DNA of 64,000 nucleotides from an uncultured Peptoniphilaceae bacterium (GCA_943912255.1 CALTTP010000002.1:124001-188000), one strand, 5' to 3'; shown: positions 26,771 to 36,283, counted from the first letter of the stretch. Numbers and translations are program-made. Notes: a model not told the origin generated them from the sequence alone.

Positions 26771-27933
26771 AACAATAAATCTAAAACCTTATCTGCTACT
26801 TCTTTTTTTGAAAGGAGTGGATAGTCAATTATTTCTTCTTTGGATACAATGGAAACCCTATTGTAATCCACATCAAAACCAGAATCTTTAGAAGATACAT
26901 CATTAGCTATAATAAAATCACAATTTTTAGATATAAGTTTCTTTTTTGCGTTTTCCAAAACATCAAAAGTTTCCGCAGCAAAACCTATTATCTTTTGATG
27001 ACCCTTCTTATTTCCAAAATATTTTAGAATGTCTTCATTTTCAATTAAATTCAAAGTCAATTTATCCTTGGTCTTAATTTTTTCAACGGAATAATTTTCA
27101 ACTTTAAAATCACAAGGTGCAGCTGCCATTATAATAGAATCTACATTGCCAAAATGCTTTTCTATTTCATCTTTAAGTTCTTCATTATTAGAAATCTTAA
27201 TGTTTTTAGGTCCAATTGGAGGTTCTAATATTGTATTTCCATATATTAAAACAACCTCAGCTCCCCTTTGATATGCTTTTTTAGCAATGGCAAAACCCAT
27301 TTTACCACTGGATCTATTGGAGATAAATCTTACTGGATCTATATCTTCTTTTGTAGGGCCAGCTGTTACTAAAATCCTCTTACCGTTTAAATCTTTGGGA
27401 ATAAAATAATCTTCGATCGTTTCAAAGATTTCAGAAGGTTCTGCAAGTCTTCCTCTCCCAACGGTATTACAAGCAAGTAATCCTGAATTTGGCTCTATGA
27501 AATTAAAACCTCTACTTCTAAGGGTTTCAATATTTTCCAAGGTAGCAGGATTTTCAATCATATTGGTATTTGCAGACAAAGCCAATATGATTGGTTTGTC
27601 ATATGCTAAAACCGTAGATGTTAAAAGATTGTCCCCAATACCATGAGCTATTTTAGCCAATGTATTTACAGTAGTTGGAGCTATTATAAATAAATCCGCT
27701 CTCTTACCAAGTTCAATATGCTCAACTTCTTCATGGTGGCCATTGTGAAACATATCCTTATGGACCTTACATCTTCCAATGGTTTCAAAAACCAATGGCG
27801 ATACCATCTTAGTGGCATTTTCAGTCATAATAATCTCCAGTTCATAATCGGCTTTTACTAGCCTAGAACAAAGATCCAAAACCTTATAAATTGCAATTCC
27901 ACTTGTAATTCCAAGTAAAATTCTCTTTTTCAT
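26767..27933 (-). CDS. coaBC: bifunctional CoaB/CoaC (Dfp)
   Basis: This fused enzyme makes 4'-phosphopantothenoylcysteine (CoaB) and decarboxylates it (CoaC), two steps before CoaD in CoA synthesis. In 388 residues the N-terminal flavoprotein half has GITSGIAIYK at the start, the catalytic His region near 72 and SANTNMIENPA near 119. The CNTVGRGRLAEP segment near 153 carries the active-site Cys. The CoaB half starts at VTAGPTKEDIDPVRFISNRSSGKMG near 189. It is adjacent to rpoZ with no gap. Confidence 0.95.
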   Translation of the reverse strand: MKKRILLGITSGIAIYKVLDLCSRLVKADYELEIIMTENATKMVSPLVFETIGRCKVHKDMFHNGHHEEVEHIELGKRADLFIIAPTTVNTLAKIAHGIGDNLLTSTVLAYDKPIILALSANTNMIENPATLENIETLRSRGFNFIEPNSGLLACNTVGRGRLAEPSEIFETIEDYFIPKDLNGKRILVTAGPTKEDIDPVRFISNRSSGKMGFAIAKKAYQRGAEVVLIYGNTILEPPIGPKNIKISNNEELKDEIEKHFGNVDSIIMAAAPCDFKVENYSVEKIKTKDKLTLNLIENEDILKYFGNKKGHQKIIGFAAETFDVLENAKKKLISKNCDFIIANDVSSKDSGFDVDYNRVSIVSKEEIIDYPLLSKKEVADKVLDLLL

Positions 27934-28128
27934 CTATTCATCCTTACTATAAGTTACTTTGTTTTCCATGATTTCATTTAATGCAATAGTTACTGGGCTC
28001 TTACTTTTTGTCTTTATCAATGGTTCGGAACCGTCAATAATCTTTCTAGCCCTTTTTGCAGTAATAACACAAATAGCATATCTACTGCTATTTATTCTCT
28101 CTAATTCTTTAAATGATGGATTAATCAT
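27934..28128 (-). CDS. rpoZ: RNA polymerase omega subunit
   Basis: Omega helps assemble RNA polymerase by chaperoning the beta' subunit. The 64-residue protein begins MINPSFKELERINSSRYAICVITAKRARKI, which carries the family's conserved R-Y-xx-(I/V)xxAKRAR motif, and ends in a short acidic/Lys tail (VTYSKDE). It is shorter than the E. coli subunit, as is usual in Firmicutes. It overlaps gmk by one base; gmk-rpoZ-coaBC is a conserved block. Confidence 0.94.
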   Translation of the reverse strand: MINPSFKELERINSSRYAICVITAKRARKIIDGSEPLIKTKSKSPVTIALNEIMENKVTYSKDE

Positions 28129-28715
28129 TATTTCACCTCTCCTAAATAAGTTGCTTTTAATTTTTCTGCTTCAATAATACATTCAATCTTATGAACCGTA
28201 TCTTCCACTTTATCATTTATAACGGCATAGTCATATTTGTCTATAAAGGACAATTCTTTTTGAGCATTGTGCATGCGTAAGTTTATAGTATCCTCATCTT
28301 CAGTTGCCCTTTTTTCAATTCTATTTCTCAATTCCTTTAAATCTGGTGGCAATAGGAAGATATAGACAGCCCCTGGAAAATTTTTCTTCACTTGAAGTGC
28401 ACCTTGAACATCGATCTCTAAAATTACAATATTGCCTTTGTCAATATTCTCTTCCACATAGCTTCTAGGCGTTCCATAAAAATTACCATGAACTTTTGCA
28501 TGTTCAATAAATTCATCTCTTTTCGCGCGTTTTTTAAATTCATCTAAGGATAAAAAATAGTAATTTTCTCCATCTACTTCTGCTGGTCGTTTTTTTCTAG
28601 TTGTAGCAGAAATAGAATATTTAATGTCTTTTCTATCCTTTAACAAAGCTTCGCAAACAGTTCCCTTGCCCACACCAGAAGGTCCTGAAAGCACCATTAA
28701 AAAACCATCTCTCAT
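28128..28715 (-). CDS. gmk: guanylate kinase
   Basis: Gmk phosphorylates GMP to GDP. The 195-residue protein has the P-loop LSGPSGVGKGT (9-19), the GMP-binding SATTRKKRPAEVDGENYYF (36-54) and the lid region with RIEKRATEDE near 132. It lies nine bases after yicC; the remA gene, which often separates the two in spore-formers and biofilm formers, is absent. Confidence 0.97.
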   Translation of the reverse strand: MRDGFLMVLSGPSGVGKGTVCEALLKDRKDIKYSISATTRKKRPAEVDGENYYFLSLDEFKKRAKRDEFIEHAKVHGNFYGTPRSYVEENIDKGNIVILEIDVQGALQVKKNFPGAVYIFLLPPDLKELRNRIEKRATEDEDTINLRMHNAQKELSFIDKYDYAVINDKVEDTVHKIECIIEAEKLKATYLGEVK

Positions 28716-28724
28716 ATTCTCCTC

Positions 28725-29606
28725 CTACTCAATATTTTGTACTTGCTCTCTAATCTTTTCAATAATAGTCTTTAAATCGATACAATTTTGTACAATCGTC
28801 TTATTAGGTGACTTAGAAGATATTGTATTTACTTCCCGGTTCATCTCCTGAATAATAAAATCAAGTTTTCTTCCCATTGGTTCATCTTTTTTCAAAGTAT
28901 TAGAAAATTGTTCTATATGTGACTTCAATCTTACAATTTCTTCTGTGATATCGGATCTTTCACCATATAAGGCCACTTCTAGATAAATCCTATCCAGATC
29001 TAACTTTGAAATTTCCATGGATAAATCCTTTAATTTTGTTAAGAGGTTTTCTTTATATTCCCTTTGGGATGATGAAGCAAGACTTGAAATCTCTCCAACA
29101 ATTGATTTAATTTCTTTCAGTTGTTGGGTTATTATGGAGGATATGTTTTTTCCCTCAACCTCTCTCATATTTATCATATGATTTAAAGCCTTTTCTACTT
29201 GCTCTAATACTATCTTTTTAAGGCCCTCCTCATCTTCCTCACTTTCTTGGATTATTAGAGAACCTTCTAAAAGTAAAATATCATTTAAACCAATATCAAA
29301 CTTTTGTTTTGAGGCTAATTCCAATTTTTTTATAGCCTCTAAGTAATTTAGTACTAGACCTTCATCAAAATAGACCTTTGAAATATTTTTTTCCTTTTTG
29401 ACTCCTCTAATAAAGACATCTACTCGTCCTCTTTTTAAATTGTCCCTGCAAGTCTTTTTAATATCTTCTTCCAGAAAATTTAAAAAATGAGGATTTTTGA
29501 CTTGAATATCCAAGTATTTGTTGTTAACGGTTTTGATTTCTACAGAAATGGAATATTTTTCATCTTCCCAATTAGATCTTCCAAAACCAGTCATTGAATA
29601 AACCAT
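28725..29606 (-). CDS. yicC: YicC/YloC family endoribonuclease
   Basis: YicC-family proteins are hexameric endoribonucleases involved in RNA turnover; the characterised members act on small RNAs and structured RNA. The 293-residue protein starts with the invariant MTGFGRS, contains VEIKTVNNKYLDIQ near 22 and RGRVDVFI near 60, and ends with the highly conserved block GRKLDFIIQEMNREVNTISSKS near 251. It is the first gene of the 16-gene housekeeping run, with its own promoter (29630-29658) about 24 bases upstream. Confidence 0.93.
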   Translation of the reverse strand: MVYSMTGFGRSNWEDEKYSISVEIKTVNNKYLDIQVKNPHFLNFLEEDIKKTCRDNLKRGRVDVFIRGVKKEKNISKVYFDEGLVLNYLEAIKKLELASKQKFDIGLNDILLLEGSLIIQESEEDEEGLKKIVLEQVEKALNHMINMREVEGKNISSIITQQLKEIKSIVGEISSLASSSQREYKENLLTKLKDLSMEISKLDLDRIYLEVALYGERSDITEEIVRLKSHIEQFSNTLKKDEPMGRKLDFIIQEMNREVNTISSKSPNKTIVQNCIDLKTIIEKIREQVQNIE

Positions 29607-29629
29607 CTTCTCACCTCTACTTTAATCCC

Positions 29630-29658
29630 ATTCTATAGTATCTAACTCTCTATTTCAA
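29630..29658 (-). promoter_or_regulatory. promoter of the yicC-thiN operon
   Basis: On the minus strand TTGAAA (29653-29658) and TAGAAT (29630-29635) are 17 bases apart, 24 bases before the yicC start codon. It is the only promoter of this quality I recognised for the whole 15-kb run. Confidence 0.6.
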
Positions 29659-29736
29659 GAATTTATTACAATTTCTTAACATTTTAATTTTGATAATTAT
29701 TAAATTTGAATCCACTAAATTTTTAAAATAGGCCTA

Positions 29737-29745
29737 TGTTATAAT
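29737..29745 (+). promoter_or_regulatory. extended -10 promoter of rqcH
   Basis: TGTTATAAT (29737-29745) is a perfect extended -10 element. I see no -35 box at 17-base spacing. It lies 57 bases before the rqcH start. Confidence 0.55.
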
Positions 29746-29802
29746 TTTATTACAAACATTTAAATTGTACTGTTTAAAATGACATTCTCAAAGGAGGTAA
29801 TT

Positions 29803-31551
29803 ATGAGTTTTGATGGTGTCGTAACAAGATCCATAGTACTGGAATTAAATAAAAAATTAATTGGTGGTAAGGTTAATAAGATTAATCAACCTGAAAACAA
29901 GACTATAGTCTTACAAATTTACAACAATAGAGAAAATTTTAAATTATTATTAGATGCTTCTAGTAACAAACCTAGAATCTTAATTTCACAAGTAAATAGA
30001 ACAAACCCTCTACAAGCTCCAAATTTTTGTATGTTACTTCGAAAACACCTACAAGGGGGAATAATCGATTCAATTGAACAAATAGGTTTAGATAGAGTAG
30101 TAGATATCAACATTTCATCTTTAAATGAACTGGGAGATAGAGTAACAAAAACTTTGACCATAGAAGTCATGGGGAAATACTCCAATATAGTTTTAAGGGA
30201 AGGTGAAAATATAATAGATTCCATTACAAGAGTCACTTCAGATATATCTAGAATAAGACAAGTTCTACCAGGCCTTGACTATAAATATCTGCCAGACAGT
30301 AAAGTAGATATAACAAAGACCTTTAAAAAACCTTCAGAATTAATCAATGACAATGATAATAATTTAAAGATGAGAAGATTTTTCTATATGAATTATACGG
30401 GATTTTCTCCTCAATTGGGAGAAGAACTACTCTATAGAAGTAAGGTAGATGGAGATAAGAAGGCAAAAGATCTTAATTCTAAAGAATTACTAGATATAGA
30501 CAATACCTTTTCAAATCTCGCTTCTGATATAAACTTAAATAATTTTGATATAGGAATATATAGAACTGAAAAGGGAAATCTCTTGGACTTTCATTGTATA
30601 AAAATGAATCATTTATTAGGAGAATTTACTGAGGAAAAATCTATTTCCACTGCCGCAGAAGAATATTTTAAAGAGACTTTTCTTTCAGATAAGGTCTCGC
30701 AAAAAGTTTCCATTCTTACAAAAAAAGTAAATAATATCATGGAAAAAAATCAGAAGAAATTAGTTAAATTTTTAGATGAAAAGGAAAGATCAGAAGATAG
30801 AGAAAAGTTTAAAACCTATGGCGATATATTATCTGCTAATATTCATAAAATAAATCGAGGCGATAAAATCATTGAACTCCAAAATTTTTATGATCCAGAA
30901 TTGAAAGACATTTCCATTCCCCTAGACATTAAAAAAACTCCTTGGGAAAATGCCCTGATGTATTATAAGAGATATAGTAAGTTAAAGACTTCTGCTTCTC
31001 TATTAAAGATACAAATACCTAAAATAGAAGATGAAATAAAATATCTAAGCCAAGTTCTAGATTCGCTAAAGAAAATAGAAACAGATTCGGAGGCAGAAGA
31101 GATAAAGGATGAACTGTCTAAGGAAGGTTATATAAAAAAATCACGAAAAAAACATAAAGGAAATACAGCAAAAAAATCCAGTCCTCATCACTTTATCAAT
31201 AAAAGAAATAAGGACTTTTATGTAGGTAAAAATAATTTCCAAAATGATTATATAACCTTAAAACTAGCAAATAGAGATGATGTTTTCATTCATGTTAAAG
31301 ATTTTCCTGGTTCTCATGTAATTTTACGAAATGAAAATATTACAAAAGAAGATATTTTAGAGGGTTGTTTCTTAGCTGCAAAATACAGCTCCATTTCAGC
31401 AGAAAGCAATATTGCTGTAGACTATACTTTTAAAAAGAATGTTAAAAAACCAAAAGGAGCCAAGCCTGGAATGGTCTACTATGAAGATTTTACCACAGTC
31501 ACAGTAAATCCAAAGGAATTTGATTATAAAAACTTTATTGAAGTAAAATAA
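29803..31551 (+). CDS. rqcH: Rqc2 homologue RqcH (NFACT protein)
   Basis: RqcH binds 50S subunits blocked with peptidyl-tRNA and recruits tRNA-Ala to add C-terminal alanine tails that mark the stalled peptide for degradation. Older names are FbpA or fibronectin-binding protein. The 582-residue protein has NFACT-N (GVVTRSIVLELN at the start), two HhH motifs near 170-220, a coiled-coil middle (about 290-440) and the NFACT-R domain near the end (DVFIHVKDFPGSHVILR near 502). The Met at 29803 has AAGGAGG seven bases upstream and is chosen over a start eight codons earlier. It converges on smpB, another ribosome-rescue gene. Confidence 0.95.
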   Translation: MSFDGVVTRSIVLELNKKLIGGKVNKINQPENKTIVLQIYNNRENFKLLLDASSNKPRILISQVNRTNPLQAPNFCMLLRKHLQGGIIDSIEQIGLDRVVDINISSLNELGDRVTKTLTIEVMGKYSNIVLREGENIIDSITRVTSDISRIRQVLPGLDYKYLPDSKVDITKTFKKPSELINDNDNNLKMRRFFYMNYTGFSPQLGEELLYRSKVDGDKKAKDLNSKELLDIDNTFSNLASDINLNNFDIGIYRTEKGNLLDFHCIKMNHLLGEFTEEKSISTAAEEYFKETFLSDKVSQKVSILTKKVNNIMEKNQKKLVKFLDEKERSEDREKFKTYGDILSANIHKINRGDKIIELQNFYDPELKDISIPLDIKKTPWENALMYYKRYSKLKTSASLLKIQIPKIEDEIKYLSQVLDSLKKIETDSEAEEIKDELSKEGYIKKSRKKHKGNTAKKSSPHHFINKRNKDFYVGKNNFQNDYITLKLANRDDVFIHVKDFPGSHVILRNENITKEDILEGCFLAAKYSSISAESNIAVDYTFKKNVKKPKGAKPGMVYYEDFTTVTVNPKEFDYKNFIEVK

Positions 31552-31575
31552 AACCTCCTGGGAGGTTTTATTTTC
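31549..31575. terminator. shared bidirectional terminator of rqcH and smpB
   Basis: The inverted repeat AAAACCTCC-TG-GGAGGTTTT with T or A runs on both sides overlaps the stop codons of both converging genes. It has a T-rich tail on the plus strand, and its A-rich left flank gives a T-rich tail on the minus strand. Confidence 0.85.
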
Positions 31576-32017
31576 TTCTTAGAGCCTGTTCTATTCTACG
31601 TTGAGAATCCCTTTTAGCTATAGTTTCTCTTTTATCGTGAATTTTCTTCCCCTTTGCTAAACCAAGTTGAATTTTTACCAATCCATCTTTCAAATAAATG
31701 GAAAGAGGAATTAGGGTAAATCCCTTTTCTTTTGTAGCTCCTATCAATCTATTGATTTCTCTTCTATGAAGAAGTAATTTCCTTGTTCTAGTAGGGTCTA
31801 CATTGTGAATATTTCCCTGTTCATAGGGACTAATATGCATTCCATAAATATATACTTCACCATTTCTTATCTGGCAAAAACTCTCTTTTATTGAGACCTT
31901 TCCCTTTCTCAAGGATTTTACTTCTGTTCCTTTTAAAGCAATTCCCGCTTCATATTCTTGTTCTATAAAATATTCATGCCTAGCTTTCTTGTTGCTGGCT
32001 AACAACTTTGTATTCAT
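31568..32017 (-). CDS. smpB: SsrA-binding protein SmpB
   Basis: SmpB binds tmRNA and mimics the codon-anticodon part of a tRNA in stalled ribosomes, starting trans-translation. The 149-residue beta-barrel protein shows [15 protein letters not shown] (6-20), [17 protein letters not shown] near 23-39 and the positively charged C-terminal tail ([18 protein letters not shown]). The gene starts inside the end of rnr, a 38-base overlap; RNase R and SmpB act in the same pathway, since RNase R degrades the non-stop mRNA. The tmRNA gene itself is not in the window. Confidence 0.97.
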   Translation of the reverse strand: MNTKLLASNKKARHEYFIEQEYEAGIALKGTEVKSLRKGKVSIKESFCQIRNGEVYIYGMHISPYEQGNIHNVDPTRTRKLLLHRREINRLIGATKEKGFTLIPLSIYLKDGLVKIQLGLAKGKKIHDKRETIAKRDSQRRIEQALRRK

Positions 32018-34130
32018 TACTTAAATCACCGTTCACAAACTTAAAATCTATTTGGCGTTTTATGCTACTTGCATCTATAACTTCAACTCTAACCTTTTGG
32101 CCAAGACTATAGATTTTATTTCTACTATCTCCAACTACAATATATGAATCCTCGTTAAAAGTATAAAAATCATCTGTCATCTGTACAAAGGATACAAGTC
32201 CTTCAACACCGTTATCCAGTCTAACAAATATACCAAATTTTGTTAAGCCAGATACAATACCATCGAATCTCTTTCCAATATTTTGTTCCATATATTCTGC
32301 CATTTTCATATTCTCTACTTCATTTTCCGCATCTTCAGCTCTTCTTTCAGTCATAGAACAATGTTTACTAACATTTTCCAAAAATCTCATATATTCATTG
32401 ATATTATGGGTATTTGGCCTATTTCTTAAAAAGTTTTTTAAAATTCTATGAATAAATAAGTCAGGATATCTTCTTATAGGCGAAGTAAAATGCGTATAGA
32501 ACATACTGGCTAATCCAAAGTGCATCTCTGAATATGGTGAATATTCCGCTTTTGACATGGAACGAAGTAGCATCATTGACACTAATGGCTCATCAGGTTT
32601 ATCTTCCGCCTCTTTTAAAATTGATTGGTAATCTTTTGGGTGAATATCCTGTCCCTTAATAAAATAGCCAAACTTTTTAATCATTCTCTTAAGCTCTTCA
32701 ACTTTAATATCAGAAGGCTCCTCATGGATACGATATATAAAAGGCTGTTCCATAAAACCAAAGTGACTACCTACGGTTTCGTTGGTAACAATCATAAATT
32801 CTTCTATAATCCTATTAGCAACTCGCCTTTCCTCTTGTATGATATCTATGGCTCTACCATCATGGCCAAGTATTACTTCTGGGTCTGTAAAATTAAAATC
32901 CAAACTACCTCGTTGTTGTCTTTTATCCCTTAATATTTCAAATAATTCTGTCATTATAGACAATTTTTCATTTAATAAATCATCTTCGTAAATATCATTT
33001 TTACCTTCTATAATATCAGATACATTGCTATATATCAGTCTATAATCCGAACGAATTACAGATTCATAAAATTTGTAATCTACTACCTTGCCTTTCTTGT
33101 TAATTTCCATTTTAATAGTAATAGCAAGCCTATTTACATCAGGATTTAAACTACAAATTCCATTTGATAACTCCTTTGGAAGCATTGGTATAACCCTATC
33201 TAATAGATAGATTGAATTTCCCCGTCTATAGGCCTCTTTATCCAAAGCAGATCCTTTTGTAACATAGTGGGCTACATCGGCAATATGAACATAGAGAAGG
33301 TAATTATCATCTTTTCTATCAATAGATACAGCATCGTCAAAATCCTTGGCCGTTGCCCCATCTATAGTAACCGTAAACAGATCTCTAAAGTCAGTTCGCT
33401 CTTCAATTTCGTGAGGAGATACCTCATTTTCAATCTCTCTAGCCCTATTTAAAACTTTATTTGAAAATTCAAAGGGTAAGTTGAATTCCATAGCTACTGA
33501 AGTGATGTCAACACCCTTTTCATTGATATTACCTATGATATTTGTAACAGTACCTTCCGGATTTTTCCCCTTAGGAACTTTATCTTTAACCTTTACAACA
33601 ACTTTATCGTTGGTTTTAGCTCCGTTTCTGTCTCCCTTGCTAATAAATAAATCAAAACCATATCTAGTATCATCAGGAATTACAAATCCAAAATTTTTAC
33701 CGTGGACATAAGTTCCTATAATGGGTTTGTTATTTTTTTGGATAATTTTTAAGACTTCACCCTCTGCTTTTTTATCTCCACGAGCTTTTTTTGTGACCCT
33801 AATAAGTACAATATCAAGATGTCCTGCACCATTTAAATCACTTTTTGATATATATACATCATCTATTATTCCATGTTCTTCAATAAAATATGCAAAGCCG
33901 ACTTTATTTCCTTGAAGAGTTCCTTTAAATGCATTTTCAGAAGAAGGTAGTAAGTATTTTCCCTTACTAGATTTTAAAACATGGCCTTCTTTCTCCAATT
34001 CATCTAAAACTTTAACAAAATCTCTTCGAAACTTTGGCTCTATATCAAAAATCATACAAAGCTCTTCTGAAGTAACAGGTGTATAATCCTTAGATGAAAT
34101 ATACTCTAATATCTTTTCTTTAATTTTCAT
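31980..34130 (-). CDS. rnr: ribonuclease R
   Basis: RNase R is a processive 3'-5' exoribonuclease able to unwind structured RNA. The 716-residue protein has an N-terminal winged helix (to about 70), two cold-shock-like OB domains, and the RNB catalytic domain with [16 protein letters not shown] near 255, where the clustered aspartates bind metal. RGSLDF and [12 protein letters not shown] follow, and a C-terminal S1 domain ([20 protein letters not shown] near 622). The frame stays open 21 codons upstream into the modC terminator. The ATG at 34130 with GGAGG five bases away is the real start. It overlaps smpB. Confidence 0.96.
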   Translation of the reverse strand: MKIKEKILEYISSKDYTPVTSEELCMIFDIEPKFRRDFVKVLDELEKEGHVLKSSKGKYLLPSSENAFKGTLQGNKVGFAYFIEEHGIIDDVYISKSDLNGAGHLDIVLIRVTKKARGDKKAEGEVLKIIQKNNKPIIGTYVHGKNFGFVIPDDTRYGFDLFISKGDRNGAKTNDKVVVKVKDKVPKGKNPEGTVTNIIGNINEKGVDITSVAMEFNLPFEFSNKVLNRAREIENEVSPHEIEERTDFRDLFTVTIDGATAKDFDDAVSIDRKDDNYLLYVHIADVAHYVTKGSALDKEAYRRGNSIYLLDRVIPMLPKELSNGICSLNPDVNRLAITIKMEINKKGKVVDYKFYESVIRSDYRLIYSNVSDIIEGKNDIYEDDLLNEKLSIMTELFEILRDKRQQRGSLDFNFTDPEVILGHDGRAIDIIQEERRVANRIIEEFMIVTNETVGSHFGFMEQPFIYRIHEEPSDIKVEELKRMIKKFGYFIKGQDIHPKDYQSILKEAEDKPDEPLVSMMLLRSMSKAEYSPYSEMHFGLASMFYTHFTSPIRRYPDLFIHRILKNFLRNRPNTHNINEYMRFLENVSKHCSMTERRAEDAENEVENMKMAEYMEQNIGKRFDGIVSGLTKFGIFVRLDNGVEGLVSFVQMTDDFYTFNEDSYIVVGDSRNKIYSLGQKVRVEVIDASSIKRQIDFKFVNGDLSNEYKVVSQQQES

Positions 34131-34178
34131 AATGTCCTCCTGTAATACCATGATTACTATATATCTTATACCCATTCT

Positions 34179-34208
34179 AAAAATAACAGCCATTAGGCTG
34201 TTATTTTT
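34179..34208. terminator. terminator at the end of modC
   Basis: A perfect 13-base inverted repeat (AAAAATAACAGCC / GGCTGTTATTTTT) with an ATTA loop contains the modC stop codon in the loop. It has T runs in both directions and separates the mod unit from rnr. Confidence 0.85.
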
Positions 34209-34813
34209 CCTTTATTGATATGGATAATTTTATCAGCAAGTATTCTTGCCTCCTCATTATCATGTGTAATTAAGACAACAGGAATGTTTAAAGTTTTAAT
34301 TAATTCCCTGAAATTATCATATAAATCTCTTCTTAAATCTAAATCCAATGCAGAGAAGGGTTCGTCCATTAATAGAACTTTAGGTGAAGTTACTAAAGTT
34401 CTAGCTAAAGCCACCCTTTGTTTTTCCCCTCCTGAAATTTCAGAAGGATATCTATTAAGTAATTTTTCCAACTTTAACATTTTAATCAAATCAGAATACA
34501 AAGCACTATCCTTCATACCAAATTTGATATTATCCTTTACATTATAATGAGGAAATAGGGCATAATCTTGAAACATATATCCGATATTTCTCTCTCTTGT
34601 AGGTAAATAAATGCATTTTTCTGTAGATTCAATCATCAAATCATCTACAACTATCTCAGAGAATTGACTTTTCATAAGTCCCGAAATCAAATTTAAAATT
34701 GTGGTCTTACCACTTCCCGAAGGTCCTTGAATTCCTAAAATTTCATCTTCAATTTCAAACTTTATCTTAAGTTGGAATAACTCTAAATTTTTTTCTAAAT
34801 CTACAAACAACAT
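34193..34813 (-). CDS. modC: molybdate ABC transporter ATP-binding protein, short form
   Basis: This ATPase powers the ModB permease for molybdate (or tungstate). The 206-residue protein has Walker A GPSGSGKTT near 34, the signature SGGEKQRVALARTL near 126, LLMDEPFSALD near 148 and the His switch ITHDNEEA near 183. It stops right after the ABC domain, so the C-terminal TOBE/molybdate-binding domain present in about 350-residue ModC proteins is missing. The ATG at 34813 overlaps the modB stop by one base (TAATG); the frame is open nine codons further up. A terminator overlaps its stop codon. Confidence 0.88.
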   Translation of the reverse strand: MLFVDLEKNLELFQLKIKFEIEDEILGIQGPSGSGKTTILNLISGLMKSQFSEIVVDDLMIESTEKCIYLPTRERNIGYMFQDYALFPHYNVKDNIKFGMKDSALYSDLIKMLKLEKLLNRYPSEISGGEKQRVALARTLVTSPKVLLMDEPFSALDLDLRRDLYDNFRELIKTLNIPVVLITHDNEEARILADKIIHINKGKITA

Positions 34814-35487
34814 TAATTTACCTTCTTTTTCTTCAACCATTTGTTGAGCAATAAAATATTAATAAAGCTAAACCCGATTACTATGGACATTAACAAATTG
34901 GCTTTTTGCCTATTATTACTTTCCACAGCGTAGTAAATAGCCAATGGTATTGTCTCTGTTTTTCCTGGAATATTTCCTGCAATCATTAAGGTTGCACCAA
35001 ATTCGCCTATTGCTCTTGAAAAACTTAATACCACTCCACTTATTATACCAGGTAAAGCCAAAGGTAATGTAATTTTAAAAAAAATTTCCCATTCATTTTT
35101 TCCCAATGTCCTTGCAGCTTTTGCATAAATAGGATTAATACTCATAAATGAGGACTTAATGCTCTGATACATCAAGGGTAAGGATACGACTACCGCCGCT
35201 ACACATCCTGCTACCCATGTAAAGATAATATTTATACCAAAAACATTGTATAAGACCCTACCTATAGGACCTTTTCTTCCAAATAACAATAGCAACAGAT
35301 ATCCTACTATGGTAGGAGGTAAAGTCATAGGCAAAGTCAAAAGCACCTCTAAGGCGTCCTTAAACATAAAATCATATTTTGTAAAAATATGCGCCAATAT
35401 CAATCCCAAGACTAAAGTAACACATGTGGAAATTAAAGCAATCTTTAGGGAAAGTAGTATCGGGTTTAAAATCTCCAAATTAATCAT
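34813..35487 (-). CDS. modB: molybdate ABC transporter permease
   Basis: ModB forms the membrane channel of the molybdate importer. The 224-residue protein has about five membrane spans, for example ISTCVTLVLGLILAHIF, VLLTLPMTLPPTIVGYLLLLLF and AGCVAAVVVSLPL. The cytoplasmic EAA-type loop is AKAARTLGKNEWEIFFKITLPLALPGI near 123, followed by GEFGATLMIAGNIPGKT, typical of ModB/CysT permeases. It overlaps modA by eight bases and modC by one. Confidence 0.92.
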   Translation of the reverse strand: MINLEILNPILLSLKIALISTCVTLVLGLILAHIFTKYDFMFKDALEVLLTLPMTLPPTIVGYLLLLLFGRKGPIGRVLYNVFGINIIFTWVAGCVAAVVVSLPLMYQSIKSSFMSINPIYAKAARTLGKNEWEIFFKITLPLALPGIISGVVLSFSRAIGEFGATLMIAGNIPGKTETIPLAIYYAVESNNRQKANLLMSIVIGFSFINILLLNKWLKKKKVN

Positions 35488-36283
35488 TTACTAAAAAACC
35501 ATATTTTGTAAGTATTTCCTTAGCTTTGTCTTCTTTTAAGAAATCCAAAAACTTTTGTGAAAGTTCAGCTTCTTTACTGGATTTAACAACTCCTCCTGGA
35601 TACACAATTGGATCATGTAAATCTTCTTTAACTTCTTCTGCAATTTTTACATTTTCATCAATGATAGCATCTGATTTATATACAAAGCCAGATTCACATT
35701 CTCCAGATGAAACATAGGCTAAAACAGCTCTAACATCTTTGGCAAATACCAACTTACTTTCTGCCTTATCCCATATCTTGGAATTGTCCAGTGTCTGTTT
35801 TCCATACTGACCTGCAGGCACCACATCCGGTTGGCCTATAGCTATTTTATTAGATAAATCTACAAAATTTTCCATATTGAGATTTTCTTTCATGTCTTTA
35901 TTTGTTATAAGTACCAGACTATTTTTTAATACTGGAAAGACAGAGTCTTTAACAATTAAATCTTGTTCCAATAGTTTATTCATCTTGTCTTCACTGGCAG
36001 AAACAAACACATCAAGACCACCATCTTCCTCCACCTGTTTTTGTAAAGTACCACTAGCGGCATAATTAAAGTTTAATTTGCAATTTTCTTTTTCTTCAAA
36101 AATAGGTTTAATTTCATTGAAAGCATCTGTTAAACTAGCAGCTGCACCAATCAATAGTTCTCTACTCTCCTGTGTATTCCCCTTTGTAGACTGTAATTCT
36201 TCGTCTTTACTCTCACAGGAAACACTTAACAAAACTAAAGATAAGCAAATCATGCTCAATACAACTCTTTTAAAACTCTTCAT
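35480..36283 (-). CDS. modA: molybdate ABC transporter substrate-binding lipoprotein
   Basis: ModA captures the oxyanion outside the cell. The 267-residue protein has a lipoprotein signal peptide with a lipobox ending at Cys23 (LLSVSC), then the periplasmic-binding-protein fold starting LLIGAAASLTDAFNEIKP near 45, the anion-contact region FNYAASGTLQKQ near 74, and VFVSASEDKMNKL. Specificity between molybdate and tungstate cannot be read with certainty. Its start overlaps the end of the upstream TPR gene by 14 bases. Confidence 0.93.
   Translation of the reverse strand: MKSFKRVVLSMICLSLVLLSVSCESKDEELQSTKGNTQESRELLIGAAASLTDAFNEIKPIFEEKENCKLNFNYAASGTLQKQVEEDGGLDVFVSASEDKMNKLLEQDLIVKDSVFPVLKNSLVLITNKDMKENLNMENFVDLSNKIAIGQPDVVPAGQYGKQTLDNSKIWDKAESKLVFAKDVRAVLAYVSSGECESGFVYKSDAIIDENVKIAEEVKEDLHDPIVYPGGVVKSSKEAELSQKFLDFLKEDKAKEILTKYGFLVND

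Noticed and set aside
29803..31551. Fibronectin-binding adhesin
   Set aside because: The domain order NFACT-N, HhH, coiled coil, NFACT-R and the lack of a signal peptide show a ribosome-associated RqcH protein.
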